From: Candidatus Saccharicenans sp.
Lineage (GTDB): Bacteria; Acidobacteriota; Aminicenantia; Aminicenantales; Saccharicenantaceae
Assembly (NCBI GenBank): GCA_030018265.1
Contig: JASEFX010000001.1
Span: 117,532-171,863, forward strand
Length of the DNA: 54,332 bases
Direction of reading: 5' to 3'
Shown: one piece after another, positions 17,799-26,620 of the stretch
How positions within the stretch are numbered: position 1 is the stretch's first letter
Layout: each line of letters opens with the position of its first letter
Translations under genes and position numbers: made by a program
The notes under the pieces: generated by a model
Databases searched by the model: none
The model's input: the letters and a program-made list of their open reading frames with translations, nothing else
What the model was told of the DNA's origin: nothing

Positions 17799-19116
17799 CT
17801 TTCACCCTTCCGATCAGGTCATAATCGAGAGCGCCGGTGATCGAAACCTGCAGAAAAGACGGCAGCGCTTTTTTTCGCTTCCGGCGTGGATATTCAATCA
17901 GAACATGTCCGTCAACCTCTGGCGCCTGAAATCTGGTGCGTCCGACGAGATAATCGGGATTTTCCGGGTGAGGGCCTTCGACCAGCACCTCGAGTCTCTG
18001 CCCGACGAAACACCGATAAAATTCCCGGGAAATTTTTCTCTGCTGCTGCATGATCAGCCGCTGCCTCCTTCTTTTCTCCTTTTCGGGCACGACGTCCGGA
18101 TAGCTGGAAGAAGCGGTTCCGATTTCCTGAGAATAACAGAAGACGCCAAGGTGTTCAAACCTGGCCTGAACCACAAATTCCATGAGTTCTGTGAACTCTT
18201 TCTCTCCCTCTGCCGGGAATCCGACTATCAGAGAAGTGCGCACAGCGATTCCTGGAACCTTCTTCCTTATTTTTTCCAGAAGTTTCAGCGCGCGGCGGCC
18301 GTCGAGTCCCCGCCCCATTTTGTTCAACACGACTGCTGAGGCATGCTGAAACGGGAGGTCGAGATAACGACAGATTTTTCGCTCGCACAGCAGTTCCAGC
18401 AACCTGTCGTCGACTTCTTCCGGATAACCGTACAGGATCCTGATCCATTCGAGTCCTCTGATTTGAAGAAGCTTTTCCAGAAGATCGGGCAGTTCACTCG
18501 TTTTCTTACGGTCCCGGCCGAAATAGGTGGTGTCGTGAGACACCAGGTTTATTTCCTTTATCCCCAGCGAAACCAGATTCCTGACCTCGGCCACGACCGA
18601 GTCGATTTTTCTGGATTTATACGGACCTTTGATGAGAGGAATGCTGCAGAAAGTGCAGCGATGGGAGCAACCTTCGGAAATTTTTACGTAAGCCCAGTTC
18701 TGGCCGGTGGTCACCACCCGCGGCGTGCGATGGTCTAAAAGAAAAGTTTCACTACCGTAAATGCTCTTTTTCTTTTCTATCATTTTATCGATGCGGTCGA
18801 ATGCTCCGACGCCGCTCCAGAGATCCACCTGAGGATATTTCACTTCTAGGTAATCGAGAAATCTCTGCGGATAGCAACCGACGACCACCAGCAACCTTCC
18901 CGGCCGGCGGGTTTTCCAGGCAATCCCTTCTTCGATTGTTCTATGAGCTTCATCCCGGGCCGGCTGGATAAAACCGCAGGTGTTGATGACAAGGATGTCA
19001 GCCTGGTTGAGGTCAGCGGTAAATTTGTAACCCCTGAGATGAAGCCTGGCCAGCATGACTTCGGAATCCACCAGGTTCTTGGCGCAACCGAGGGTGATGA
19101 GAGATACTTTTGGCAT
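17791..19116 (-). CDS. rimO: Ribosomal protein S12 methylthiotransferase RimO
   Basis: Radical-SAM enzyme that adds a methylthio group to an Asp of ribosomal protein S12. The 441-residue protein has the UPF0004 N-terminal domain (LGCAKNLVDSE, NTCGFI, GCYPQ) whose cysteines bind one cluster, the radical-SAM CxxxCxxC motif in CSHRCTFCSIP near residue 150, and a C-terminal TRAM-like domain. The sequence LGCAKNLVDSE and the overall length favour RimO over the tRNA-modifying MiaB. It lies between asnS (10 bp) and pgpA (8 bp overlap), and SAM use links it to ahcY. Confidence 0.95.
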   Translation of the reverse strand: MPKVSLITLGCAKNLVDSEVMLARLHLRGYKFTADLNQADILVINTCGFIQPARDEAHRTIEEGIAWKTRRPGRLLVVVGCYPQRFLDYLEVKYPQVDLWSGVGAFDRIDKMIEKKKSIYGSETFLLDHRTPRVVTTGQNWAYVKISEGCSHRCTFCSIPLIKGPYKSRKIDSVVAEVRNLVSLGIKEINLVSHDTTYFGRDRKKTSELPDLLEKLLQIRGLEWIRILYGYPEEVDDRLLELLCERKICRYLDLPFQHASAVVLNKMGRGLDGRRALKLLEKIRKKVPGIAVRTSLIVGFPAEGEKEFTELMEFVVQARFEHLGVFCYSQEIGTASSSYPDVVPEKEKRRRQRLIMQQQRKISREFYRCFVGQRLEVLVEGPHPENPDYLVGRTRFQAPEVDGHVLIEYPRRKRKKALPSFLQVSITGALDYDLIGRVKDD

Positions 19117-19126
19117 TAAATTAAAT

Positions 19127-20419
19127 TCAGGGGTAAATTCTGTACAGCAGCCTCGGGAAAGGAATGGTCTCTCTGATATGCGGCAATTTGCATATCCAGG
19201 CGACTGTCCTTTCGAGGCCGAGCCCGAAACCTGAATGGGGGAAGGTTCCGTAACGGCGCAGGTCCACGTACCACTCGTAGGCTTCCTTCGGCAGGTTAAA
19301 TTCCTGAATCCGCCGCTCGAGGAGTTCCAGGTCGTGAATTCTCTGCCCGCCGCCGATTATTTCCCCGTAACCCTCCGAAGCCATAAAATCCACACCGAGC
19401 ACCAGGTCCGGACGCTCGGGGTCAGGCTGCATGTAGAAAGCTTTTATGGCCGCCGGGAAATGAGTGATGCATACCGGCCGGTCATAAATTTGAGAAAGCA
19501 GGGTTTCTTCCGGCGCCCCGAAATCGTCTCCGTAAACCATTTTCGACCCGTGCTCGGTTAGAAGTTTCACCGCCTGATCATAAGTCAACCGCGGGAAAGG
19601 TTTCGAAATTCTTTCGAGAGGCGCGGTGTCTCTCTCCAGTATTTCCAGGTCCTGTTTTCTTTTTTCCAGGACTCTTTCGATGATATGCAGTATCAGGTCC
19701 TGGCCGAGTTCGATGATGTCCTCCAGGGTGGCGAAGGCCACTTCCGGTTCGACCATCCAGAATTCAATCAAATGTCTTCTGGTCTTTGATTTTTCCGCTC
19801 TGAATACCGGTCCAAAACAGTAGACCTTGCCGAAAGCGGCTGCCGTCGCTTCGTTGTACAGCTGACCGCTCTGGCTCAGGTAGGCCTTCTGGTCAAAATA
19901 TTGCGTTTCAAAAAGGGTGGTCGTCCCTTCGCAGGCGCTGGGTGTGAGAATCGGAGTATCCATCAACCTGAAGCCGCGACCGTCGAAAAATTCCCTTATG
20001 GCTCTCACCACTTCAGTTCTTACCTGCAGTATCGCATGCTGTTTCTGGGATCGAAGCCAGAGATGGCGGTGTTCCATAAGGAAGGGAACCGAATGTTCTT
20101 TCGGAGTAATCGGATAATCTCTGGCAATCTGGATGACTTCTATTTCAGATATTTCAAGCTCAAAACCACCCGGCGCCCGGCGTTCTTCTTTGATTTTGCC
20201 CCTGACGATTAAAGAAGACTCCTGGGTGAGTTCGTCAAAGACCCTGAAAAGCGGAAAATCTTTGTCGGTGCTGAAAATGGTGCCCTGTATTATTCCGGTT
20301 CCGTCTCTGACGAGAAGAAACCGAACCCGTCCGCTCGACCTTTTGTTGTAGACCCAGCCCCTGATTTCAACTTCCTGACCGACGTAGTCTTTAACGTCCT
20401 CGATGTAAACCCACTTCAT
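19127..20419 (-). CDS. asnS: Asparaginyl-tRNA synthetase
   Basis: Class IIb aminoacyl-tRNA synthetase charging tRNA-Asn. It is 430 residues long with an N-terminal OB-fold anticodon domain ([25 protein letters not shown]), then the catalytic core with motif 2 ([25 protein letters not shown]) and motif 3 ([13 protein letters not shown]). The sequence [15 protein letters not shown] fits AsnRS rather than AspRS. It heads the minus-strand run and has its own predicted promoter, whose -10 TATAAT lies only 9 bases before the ATG. No ribosome-binding site is seen, so the transcript may be leaderless. Confidence 0.95.
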   Translation of the reverse strand: MKWVYIEDVKDYVGQEVEIRGWVYNKRSSGRVRFLLVRDGTGIIQGTIFSTDKDFPLFRVFDELTQESSLIVRGKIKEERRAPGGFELEISEIEVIQIARDYPITPKEHSVPFLMEHRHLWLRSQKQHAILQVRTEVVRAIREFFDGRGFRLMDTPILTPSACEGTTTLFETQYFDQKAYLSQSGQLYNEATAAAFGKVYCFGPVFRAEKSKTRRHLIEFWMVEPEVAFATLEDIIELGQDLILHIIERVLEKRKQDLEILERDTAPLERISKPFPRLTYDQAVKLLTEHGSKMVYGDDFGAPEETLLSQIYDRPVCITHFPAAIKAFYMQPDPERPDLVLGVDFMASEGYGEIIGGGQRIHDLELLERRIQEFNLPKEAYEWYVDLRRYGTFPHSGFGLGLERTVAWICKLPHIRETIPFPRLLYRIYP

Positions 20420-20428
20420 AGTGGAGAA

Positions 20429-20456
20429 ATTATATCAAAACAGAGACTTAAATCAA
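20429..20456 (-). promoter_or_regulatory. Predicted promoter of the asnS operon, apparently leaderless
   Basis: Minus-strand -35 TTGATT (20451-20456), 16 bp spacer, perfect -10 TATAAT (20429-20434). The ATG of asnS begins 9 bases after the -10, so transcription would start at or within a few bases of the start codon. Confidence 0.5.
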
Positions 20457-20560
20457 TCACCGGAAAAGCCGGGGGCCTGCCCGAACGGAGATTCAGGCGC
20501 AGGCCGGTCAACCGGAGCTTGAAAACAAATTTTTTATGATTTAACGTATAGATTAAGACG

Positions 20561-21103
20561 ATGGCGGAAATAAAGCCTTTCAAGCAGGTGAAATTAATCT
20601 GCGGAATAATTTTTTCAGAATCGGAAATAAAAGAAATGGCTGTGGCCAGGCTGGCTGAAAAATTCGGTAAGCCGGACCTGAAAAGCCAGGATTTCCCCTT
20701 CACCTTTACCGATTATTACCGTCCGCAGATGGGGGAGAGGCTCTTCCGGGCGTTCCTCAGCTTCCCCGGGCTTATCAGCCCGGAAGAAATTGCGAAGATT
20801 AAGGTCTGGACGAACAACCTGGAAGATGAGTTCAAAAATCTTTACCGGACTCCGCCCCGGCCGGTTAACCTCGACCCCGGATACCTCACCAGCTCGGCTC
20901 TGATTATGGCAACGGCCAAAGATTTTGCTCATCGCATACCGCTGGCGATGGGCATCTACGCTCATCTGGAACTTCTTTTTACCAGAAAAGGAGTGAAAAC
21001 CCTCGAGTGGACCTATCCCGACTTTCGTCAGCCAGCTTATCATGAATTCTTCCTTCAGGTCAGGGAAGTCTACCTGAAACAGCTCAGAGATGTTTTTTGT
21101 TAA
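20561..21103 (+). CDS. DUF4416 family protein
   Basis: Protein of 180 residues that I match to the uncharacterised DUF4416 family on the basis of its opening (KPFKQVKLICGIIFS), FPFTFTDYYRPQMGE, the central VNLDPGYLTSSALIMATAKDFAHRIPL and WTYPDFRQPAYHEFF. No signal peptide or membrane segment; presumably cytoplasmic. The conserved LDPGYL and acidic/aromatic residues suggest a ligand site, but the function is unknown. The ATG has no Shine-Dalgarno, and a TATAGA element ends 8 bases upstream. It converges on the pterin methyltransferase gene with 4 bp between stops. Confidence 0.8.
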   Translation: MAEIKPFKQVKLICGIIFSESEIKEMAVARLAEKFGKPDLKSQDFPFTFTDYYRPQMGERLFRAFLSFPGLISPEEIAKIKVWTNNLEDEFKNLYRTPPRPVNLDPGYLTSSALIMATAKDFAHRIPLAMGIYAHLELLFTRKGVKTLEWTYPDFRQPAYHEFFLQVREVYLKQLRDVFC

Positions 21104-21107
21104 TCCG

Positions 21108-21914
21108 TTATTCTTCCTGCACCGGGATGGTTGAACGAGCCCAGGCCAGAAATTTTTCCCTGGCACCAGGGCGGTTGTTCAGATATTCACTGACGATAAC
21201 GCTCGTCTGAAAATCAGGATGCAGGGGATCAGCGATGACCGCATCCAGTCCGTGTCCTATCAGGTTGGTCAGAAAGGTGAGGTTAACCACCCGCCGCCGG
21301 GGCAGGCCGTAGGAAATGTTGCTCAGACCGGCGACGGTTTTGATGCCGGGCAGCTCCCTGCGGATGAGAAGAAGAGATTCGAGCAGCAGCTTTCCGGCCT
21401 CGGGGAAAACAGCCAGCGGTCTTACCAGCGGGTCGAGAAAAACATCCTCCTCGCGCAGCGATGTCTCCTGGAACAGCCTGTTCAACGTTTTCACAGCAAC
21501 CCTGAGAGTATCTTCCGGAGTCTCTGGAAGCCCGTGATTGTCGAGACAGCAAACTATCACCTGCGGTTTGTAATCACGGATCAATGGCAGGATTTCATCC
21601 ATTTCCGGAGTTTTGCCGGGAAGAGAATTTAATAAAGCCCTGCCTCTATGAACTCGCAAACCTGCTTCCAGCGTAGCCGGGTTCGGGCTGTCGATGGAGA
21701 TCGGAACGGAAATTTTCTGCTGAAGGAGCGGAATTGCCCAGGAAATGATTTCGGCTTCTCTTTCTATCAGAGTGGAAGCGTTGAGGTCGAGATAAGCACA
21801 GCCGGCTTTTTCCTGCTCCAGCGCAAGTCCGGTCAGATAGGCTTCATCCCTGTTAATGAAAGCTTCTTCCACCGGTTTCCGGCTGGAATTGAGCAGCCCG
21901 CCTATTATAATCAT
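21108..21914 (-). CDS. Pterin-binding methyltransferase (methyl-THF:corrinoid protein type)
   Basis: TIM-barrel pterin-binding protein of 268 residues resembling AcsE/MtrH-type methyltetrahydrofolate:corrinoid methyltransferases. Family signs are the opening IIIGGLLNSSRKPVEEAF, the DLNAST motif near residue 43, PISIDSPNP, NSLPGK, LDPLVRPLA and a TVAGLSNISYGLPRR segment, where the Asn in LSNIS is the usual pterin-contacting position. Dihydropteroate synthase is less likely, since its characteristic motifs are absent. No corrinoid protein or acetyl-CoA synthase gene lies next to it. The MttB-family gene at the right edge could be a functional partner, which is inference. The cysteine desulfurase gene is 39 bp upstream. 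Confidence 0.82.
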   Translation of the reverse strand: MIIIGGLLNSSRKPVEEAFINRDEAYLTGLALEQEKAGCAYLDLNASTLIEREAEIISWAIPLLQQKISVPISIDSPNPATLEAGLRVHRGRALLNSLPGKTPEMDEILPLIRDYKPQVIVCCLDNHGLPETPEDTLRVAVKTLNRLFQETSLREEDVFLDPLVRPLAVFPEAGKLLLESLLLIRRELPGIKTVAGLSNISYGLPRRRVVNLTFLTNLIGHGLDAVIADPLHPDFQTSVIVSEYLNNRPGAREKFLAWARSTIPVQEE

Positions 21915-21953
21915 TTAATTGTGTTCATCTTCTCTCAAGCCCGGCGCAGTTGG

Positions 21954-23111
21954 CTAAATTCCGTTCTTAAAAGGGGAGATCTTTCTCAACTTTTCTATTA
22001 TTTCCGGAAGTTCCTTCAAGACAGTCTCGACATCTTCTTCCCGGTTAAACCTACCGAGCGACATCCTTATGGCTGACCTGGCCACTTCCGGTTTCAGGCC
22101 GATGGCCAGCAGCACATGGGAAGCCTCCTCGGATTCTTCGCTGCAGGCAGAACCGGTGGAAACATAGATTTCTCTGGTGGCCAGAGCCATCAGAATGGCT
22201 TCGGCTTCGAGTCCGGGGAAGGCAAAATTCACGGTTGATTTTATCCTCTTCTCCGGATGACCGTTAAACACGATGCCCGGAATTTTTTCTTCCAGACCCG
22301 ATTTCAGTCTCTCCCCGAGTTTTTCCAGCCGCTCCTTATCCTTCTTCCATCTTTCCTGCAGGATTTTAGCCGCCTCGCCAAATCCTACTATTCCGATAGT
22401 ATTTTCAGTACCGGCTCTCAAACCGAATTCCTGGTGTCCTCCGTGGATGAAAGGCAGGACAGGAGTGCCTTTTTTGATGTAAAGCGCTCCGACTCCTTTT
22501 GGACCGTATATCTTATGGGAAGAAACAGTAAGCAGGTCAACGCCGAGTTTTTTAACGTTAACTTCCGTTTTGCCGAAGGCCTGCACCGCGTCGGTGTGAA
22601 CGGGAACGCCGTAACGGGAAGCCATCCTGACCACTTCCTCCACCGGCTGGACAGTTCCGATCTCGTTGTTGGCCAGCATGATCGAGACCAGGCCGGTCTC
22701 ATCTGAAAGGACAGATTCGAGGTAATTAAGGTCAATCACTCCGTAGCGATCCACTGGAACGTAATGAACCGTGTATCCCTTTCTCTCAAGATACTTAGCT
22801 GTTTCCAGAACAGCCGGATGTTCAATAGCTGAGGTTATGAACTGTCTTTTCTCCGGCCGGGCTTCGAGAACTCCGATTATGGCAAAGTTGTCGGACTCGG
22901 TGCCGGAACCGGTGAAGATGATCTCGCTGCGGTGAGCTCCGATGGCTGAGGCCACCTGCTCCCGGGCTTCAGTGATCAACTCTTTCACCTGGCGGCCGAT
23001 AGGGTAAAGAGAGGAGGGATTGCCAAAATGTTCCCGAATAAACCAGGTCATTTTTTCCACGACCTGCGGGTCTAGGGGTGTTGTCGCGTTATTATCCAGA
23101 TAAACCATCAT
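21954..23111 (-). CDS. nifS: Cysteine desulfurase (NifS/IscS family)
   Basis: PLP enzyme that removes sulfur from L-cysteine for Fe-S clusters and thio-modifications. The 385-residue protein opens with VYLDNNATTPLDP, carries the PLP Lys in SSHKIYGPKG near residue 200, and a persulfide Cys in STGSACSEE near residue 325, as in the class I NifS/IscS group. No iscU, suf or mnmA neighbour is present, so the sulfur acceptor is not known. Two adjacent ATGs (23111 and 23108) are both possible starts. Confidence 0.94.
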   Translation of the reverse strand: MMVYLDNNATTPLDPQVVEKMTWFIREHFGNPSSLYPIGRQVKELITEAREQVASAIGAHRSEIIFTGSGTESDNFAIIGVLEARPEKRQFITSAIEHPAVLETAKYLERKGYTVHYVPVDRYGVIDLNYLESVLSDETGLVSIMLANNEIGTVQPVEEVVRMASRYGVPVHTDAVQAFGKTEVNVKKLGVDLLTVSSHKIYGPKGVGALYIKKGTPVLPFIHGGHQEFGLRAGTENTIGIVGFGEAAKILQERWKKDKERLEKLGERLKSGLEEKIPGIVFNGHPEKRIKSTVNFAFPGLEAEAILMALATREIYVSTGSACSEESEEASHVLLAIGLKPEVARSAIRMSLGRFNREEDVETVLKELPEIIEKLRKISPFKNGI

Positions 23112-23193
23112 TCACCACCCGTTTCCATTTTACACCTTCGCCCAGGTCTCTTTAAGGTGCAGAGTTTAAGCTCCTATTTTTTTCTGTCTTCTA

Positions 23194-24099
23194 TCAGCCG
23201 GCAGCAAATTTTTCTTTAAGAATCCTGACCACTTCCATTCCCGCCCGCTTCTGACCTTCTTCCGCCGAAGCCCCGAGATGAGGCGTGGCCGTAACTTTCG
23301 GGTGGTCGATCAGGCTGAAATCTTCCGGTGGTTCTTTTTCAAAAACATCGAGAGCGGCCGCCTTTACCTTTCCTGAATTCAGCGCTTTCAGCAGCGCTTT
23401 CTCGTCGACCACACCGCCACGGGCAACGTTAACAATGACCACGCCATCCTTCATCTTTGAAAACTCTTCCTCTCCCAGAAGCGGTTTGGGCGTTTTTGGC
23501 ACATGCAGCGTGATGATATCAGCCTTCTGCAGGAGCTCATCCAGGCTGACCTGTTTCACGGGCAGGTCGGTGGATATTGGAATGACGTCATAAGCGATGA
23601 TTTCCATGCCAAAAGCCAGAGCCCTTTTAGCCACTTCTTTCCCGATGCGGCCAAATCCTATAATGCCGAGGGTCTTTCCGTAGAGTTCAGTTCCCATGAA
23701 GGCTTTCTTTTCCCACTTATGCTGCTTCATCGAGAGATTGGCCGGCCCGTGATGACGCACAGCTCCGATCATCAGCCCCAGCGTGTGTTCAGCCACAGAG
23801 ATCGAAGTGGCTGCCGGAGTGTTGGCCACTTCAATGCCTTTCTCCCGGGCTGCGGCCACGTCGATGTTGTCGAGACCGATTCCGGCTCTGATTATCAATT
23901 TCAGATTCTTTCCAGACTCGATAACCGGTCGGGTTATTTTCGTGGCGCTCCGGACCACCACCACTTCAAACTCTGGAATAATCTGGACCAGTTCCGCTTC
24001 GCTCAGTCCAGCCTTTTCCGTCACCTCAAAACCTGGAACTTTCTGCAGCTCGGCGACGGCCTCCTTATCCAGGTGGTCGGCGATCAAAATTCTGGTCAT
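23194..24099 (-). CDS. serA: D-3-phosphoglycerate dehydrogenase (short form)
   Basis: NAD-dependent 2-hydroxyacid dehydrogenase of about 301 residues, the first step of serine synthesis. It has the dinucleotide motif GIIGFGRIGKEVA near residue 144, the catalytic Arg in VNVARGGVVDE, a Glu site, and the catalytic His in TATPHLGAS near residue 280. It lacks the ACT domain of long SerA, so it should not be serine-inhibited that way. I start at ATG 24099 because it forms an ATGA overlap with the stop of the aminotransferase gene and GGAGG sits 7 bases upstream; the ATG at 24105 is too close to that site. Glyoxylate or hydroxypyruvate reductase is an alternative, but the neighbour favours serine. 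Confidence 0.9.
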   Translation of the reverse strand: MTRILIADHLDKEAVAELQKVPGFEVTEKAGLSEAELVQIIPEFEVVVVRSATKITRPVIESGKNLKLIIRAGIGLDNIDVAAAREKGIEVANTPAATSISVAEHTLGLMIGAVRHHGPANLSMKQHKWEKKAFMGTELYGKTLGIIGFGRIGKEVAKRALAFGMEIIAYDVIPISTDLPVKQVSLDELLQKADIITLHVPKTPKPLLGEEEFSKMKDGVVIVNVARGGVVDEKALLKALNSGKVKAAALDVFEKEPPEDFSLIDHPKVTATPHLGASAEEGQKRAGMEVVRILKEKFAAG

Positions 24100-25244
24100 T
24101 GCCATCCCTCCCTTAAAACTTTCTCAGCCGCGGCCACCGAAGCTCCGGGCTGGAATTTATCGTAACCCAGATCCAGCAGGGTCATTTCCAGAGCCGAAAG
24201 AGCGGTGATGATGTCAAAGCCGCCCATATAGCCGAGGTGAGCGATGCGGAAGAATTCTCCCTTGTGTGGATCCTGGGCGTTGGAAATGTAAGCCATATAC
24301 TTGCCCTGCATCGTTTTCACCAGCTTGTTGCCGTCAACGCCGGCCGGAGTTTTTACCGCGGTCAGGATGTTGCCAGGCCTTTTCGCCAGAAGCTCAAGCC
24401 CGAGAGCTTTCACGCCGGCTCTGGTAGCATCTCCCAGCACCTGATGATGTTTCAGCAGATTTTCCAGACCAAGATTTTTAATGATATCCAGGGCTTTTTT
24501 CTGCTGAATGATCAGAGAAACGGCCGGCGTCCAGGGAGTCGTCTGCTTTTCCAGATTTTTTCTGTATTTTTTTATGTCAAAATAGAATTTTGGCAGCTTT
24601 GATGATTCAACCATCTTCCAGGCTTTCGGGCTGAAGGCGATGTAGGCCAGACCCGGCGGAATCATAAAGGATTTCTGCGAACCGGTCACCAGCACGTCGA
24701 TTTTCCACTCATCCATGTAGCATGGCGTGGCTCCCAGACCGGAAATTCCGTCCACCACCAGAATGGCTTCCGTAGCCGCCACCACCTCGCCAAAACCCTT
24801 GATGTCGAAAATGGCTCCGGTCGAGGTTTCAGACAGGGTGGTGAAGACGGCTTTAACTCCCGGAGTTTTTTTGATTTCTTCTTCCAGCTGCTCGGGTGTG
24901 AAATCGTCACCCCAGGTAATGACAATCTCCCTGGTGTCTAGACCGTAAGCACGGCAGATGTTGCCCCATCTTTCGCCAAACTTACCACCGTTGATCGTGA
25001 TCACCGTGTCTCCGGGGGAGAGGGTGTTGATAACGGCTGTTTCCATCGCTCCTGTGCCGGAAGCGGCCAGGATGTAGACGTCCTCTTTTGTCTGAAACAC
25101 ATATTTAAGACCTTCGGTCACTTCCATAAAAATCTTTGAGAACTCCGGCGTGCGGTGATGGATGATCGGTTCGGCGGCCGCCGACAGGACTGTCTCCGGG
25201 ACAGGAGTGGGACCGGGTGATAACAGATAATACTTTTTAATCAT
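24096..25244 (-). CDS. Class V aminotransferase (serine-pyruvate / alanine-glyoxylate type)
   Basis: PLP enzyme of 382 residues in the small-subunit hydrogenase/SPT-AGT group. It opens with YYLLSPGPTPVPE and has the conserved IHHRTPEFSKIF, a PLP-binding LVVDGISGLG segment, and the Schiff-base Lys in TGSQKSFMIPPG near residue 194. Family members transaminate serine, alanine or glyoxylate, and in several anaerobes a homologue serves serine synthesis in place of SerC. The 4 bp ATGA overlap with serA strongly suggests the same pathway here. A strong AAGGAGG precedes the ATG. Confidence 0.9.
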   Translation of the reverse strand: MIKKYYLLSPGPTPVPETVLSAAAEPIIHHRTPEFSKIFMEVTEGLKYVFQTKEDVYILAASGTGAMETAVINTLSPGDTVITINGGKFGERWGNICRAYGLDTREIVITWGDDFTPEQLEEEIKKTPGVKAVFTTLSETSTGAIFDIKGFGEVVAATEAILVVDGISGLGATPCYMDEWKIDVLVTGSQKSFMIPPGLAYIAFSPKAWKMVESSKLPKFYFDIKKYRKNLEKQTTPWTPAVSLIIQQKKALDIIKNLGLENLLKHHQVLGDATRAGVKALGLELLAKRPGNILTAVKTPAGVDGNKLVKTMQGKYMAYISNAQDPHKGEFFRIAHLGYMGGFDIITALSALEMTLLDLGYDKFQPGASVAAAEKVLREGWQ

Positions 25245-25321
25245 ATGAATCCTCCTTAAAATTATGGTTACATAATAAATTAATGTTAATCATTCTGCAA
25301 TGTCAACTTAAACCGTTCATC

Positions 25322-26452
25322 TTACAATTCTAACAATAAACGGGTCAGCAGGGCAGTCCTCTGGATAAAAGTGGGAAGAAGCAGGTGTTCATGAGGAGCA
25401 TGCATTCCTTCGCCCTCAGGTCCAAGACCGTCAAGGCAGGGAAGACCGAGATGAGAGGCAATCGAGGCGTCTGACCCTCCGCCGCTCCGGCCCGGAATCA
25501 GATCGATCCCGAGCGAAGCGGCAATTTCTTTTGCCTTCTGGAAAAGTTCTCGAGAGGCGCGGTGAAATTCCATCGGCGGAGTGAAACTCTGGATTTTAAT
25601 TTTAACCTTCGCGCCCTTCTGCTGCGGTTGCATTTCTCTCAAAAAAGATTTAAGGCGGTCGAGGTCGTCAGAAGTCCAGAACCTCAGGTCGCAAACGGCC
25701 CAGGCATTCTCAGCCACGACGTTGGCTTTCTCGCCGCCGGCTATCTGTCCGATGTTCAGGCTCATCTCCTTTATTTTTATTTTCTTCAAATTCTGCAGCT
25801 GAAAAATCAACTCTTCAATTGCGCTTATGCCCTTTTCCGGAGTGCTGGCGTGTGCCGGACGACCGGTGCATTCTATCCGGACCACCAGGCGCCCTTTCCT
25901 TTGCACCTTAATCGCTCCTCCGGGCAGCCCGGGCTCCAGACAGAGGACGAGTCCAGCCCGGCGGGCAAGGGCGGCTATCTGCTTATGGCTTTCCTCGTTT
26001 CCGGTTTCTTCCGCGGAATTTATAAACAGCCAGACTTTTCTTTTCGGCACCTCTCCGAGTTTTTTTATCGCTTCGAGAGCAAATACAGCCATGACGATTC
26101 CGGCTTTCATGTCCAGAGCGCCAGGACCGTAAATTCTCTCACCGGCCACATAAAAAGGCATTTTTTCTATTGTGCCCAGCGGCCAGACAGTATCTATATG
26201 AGTCAGGACGAGAACAGGATCTTCTGACTTTCCTGACCGGCCGTTTTCGAGTTCGATCAAATGCAGATCTCCGATTGCTTTCTGAGCGAATTTTTTCGTT
26301 TTCAAACCAAGCCCGGCCAGCCGGCGCAGCACCTCGGCGCTGCAGCGGTCGACGGCTTCCTTCTCAGAGGTCGGAGATTCAAGCTGGACCAGAGTTTTCA
26401 GGAACCTGACCATTTCACCCTGGCGCGACCTGAAGTATCTGAGAAAATCCAT
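25322..26452 (-). CDS. M20 family metallopeptidase (carboxypeptidase G2-like)
   Basis: Cytoplasmic di-zinc hydrolase of 376 residues, related to glutamate carboxypeptidase and ArgE/DapE. Zinc-site motifs: LVLTHIDTVWP (first His and Asp), GPGALDMKAGI (bridging Asp), INSAEETGNEES (catalytic Glu pair), CLEPGLPGG (further Glu), and a C-terminal HAPHEHL His. Substrates of the family are C-terminal Glu or N-acylated amino acids; which applies here cannot be said. No signal peptide. AAAGGAGGG precedes the ATG, and a good promoter lies upstream. Confidence 0.92.
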   Translation of the reverse strand: MDFLRYFRSRQGEMVRFLKTLVQLESPTSEKEAVDRCSAEVLRRLAGLGLKTKKFAQKAIGDLHLIELENGRSGKSEDPVLVLTHIDTVWPLGTIEKMPFYVAGERIYGPGALDMKAGIVMAVFALEAIKKLGEVPKRKVWLFINSAEETGNEESHKQIAALARRAGLVLCLEPGLPGGAIKVQRKGRLVVRIECTGRPAHASTPEKGISAIEELIFQLQNLKKIKIKEMSLNIGQIAGGEKANVVAENAWAVCDLRFWTSDDLDRLKSFLREMQPQQKGAKVKIKIQSFTPPMEFHRASRELFQKAKEIAASLGIDLIPGRSGGGSDASIASHLGLPCLDGLGPEGEGMHAPHEHLLLPTFIQRTALLTRLLLEL

Positions 26453-26476
26453 GATCCCTCCTTTCAGGTTGATTAG

Positions 26477-26504
26477 ATTATATTAAAACAGACAGGAATT
26501 TCAA
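26477..26504 (-). promoter_or_regulatory. Predicted sigma-70 promoter of the M20 peptidase gene
   Basis: Minus-strand -35 TTGAAA (26499-26504), 16 bp spacer and perfect -10 TATAAT (26477-26482), placing the transcript start about 18 bases before the ATG, just upstream of the AAAGGAGGG ribosome site. Confidence 0.5.
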
Positions 26505-26605
26505 AGTTTCCGGGATTTTGTGCTTTGTTTTTTTCTCTTTGCCGTAACCAGCCTGGCAGTATTTGGAGAAATTCAATTCATTTTATTGATTCCTTCTTGA
26601 AATTG

Positions 26606-26620
26606 GGTTAATTTTTAACC
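26606..26620. promoter_or_regulatory. Perfect inverted repeat abutting the GH63-like start codon
   Basis: GGTTAA-TTT-TTAACC, a 6-3-6 inverted repeat, ends on the base before the ATG of the glycosidase gene and occupies the place where a Shine-Dalgarno should be. It could be an operator or an RNA stem; neither is proven. Confidence 0.4.
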
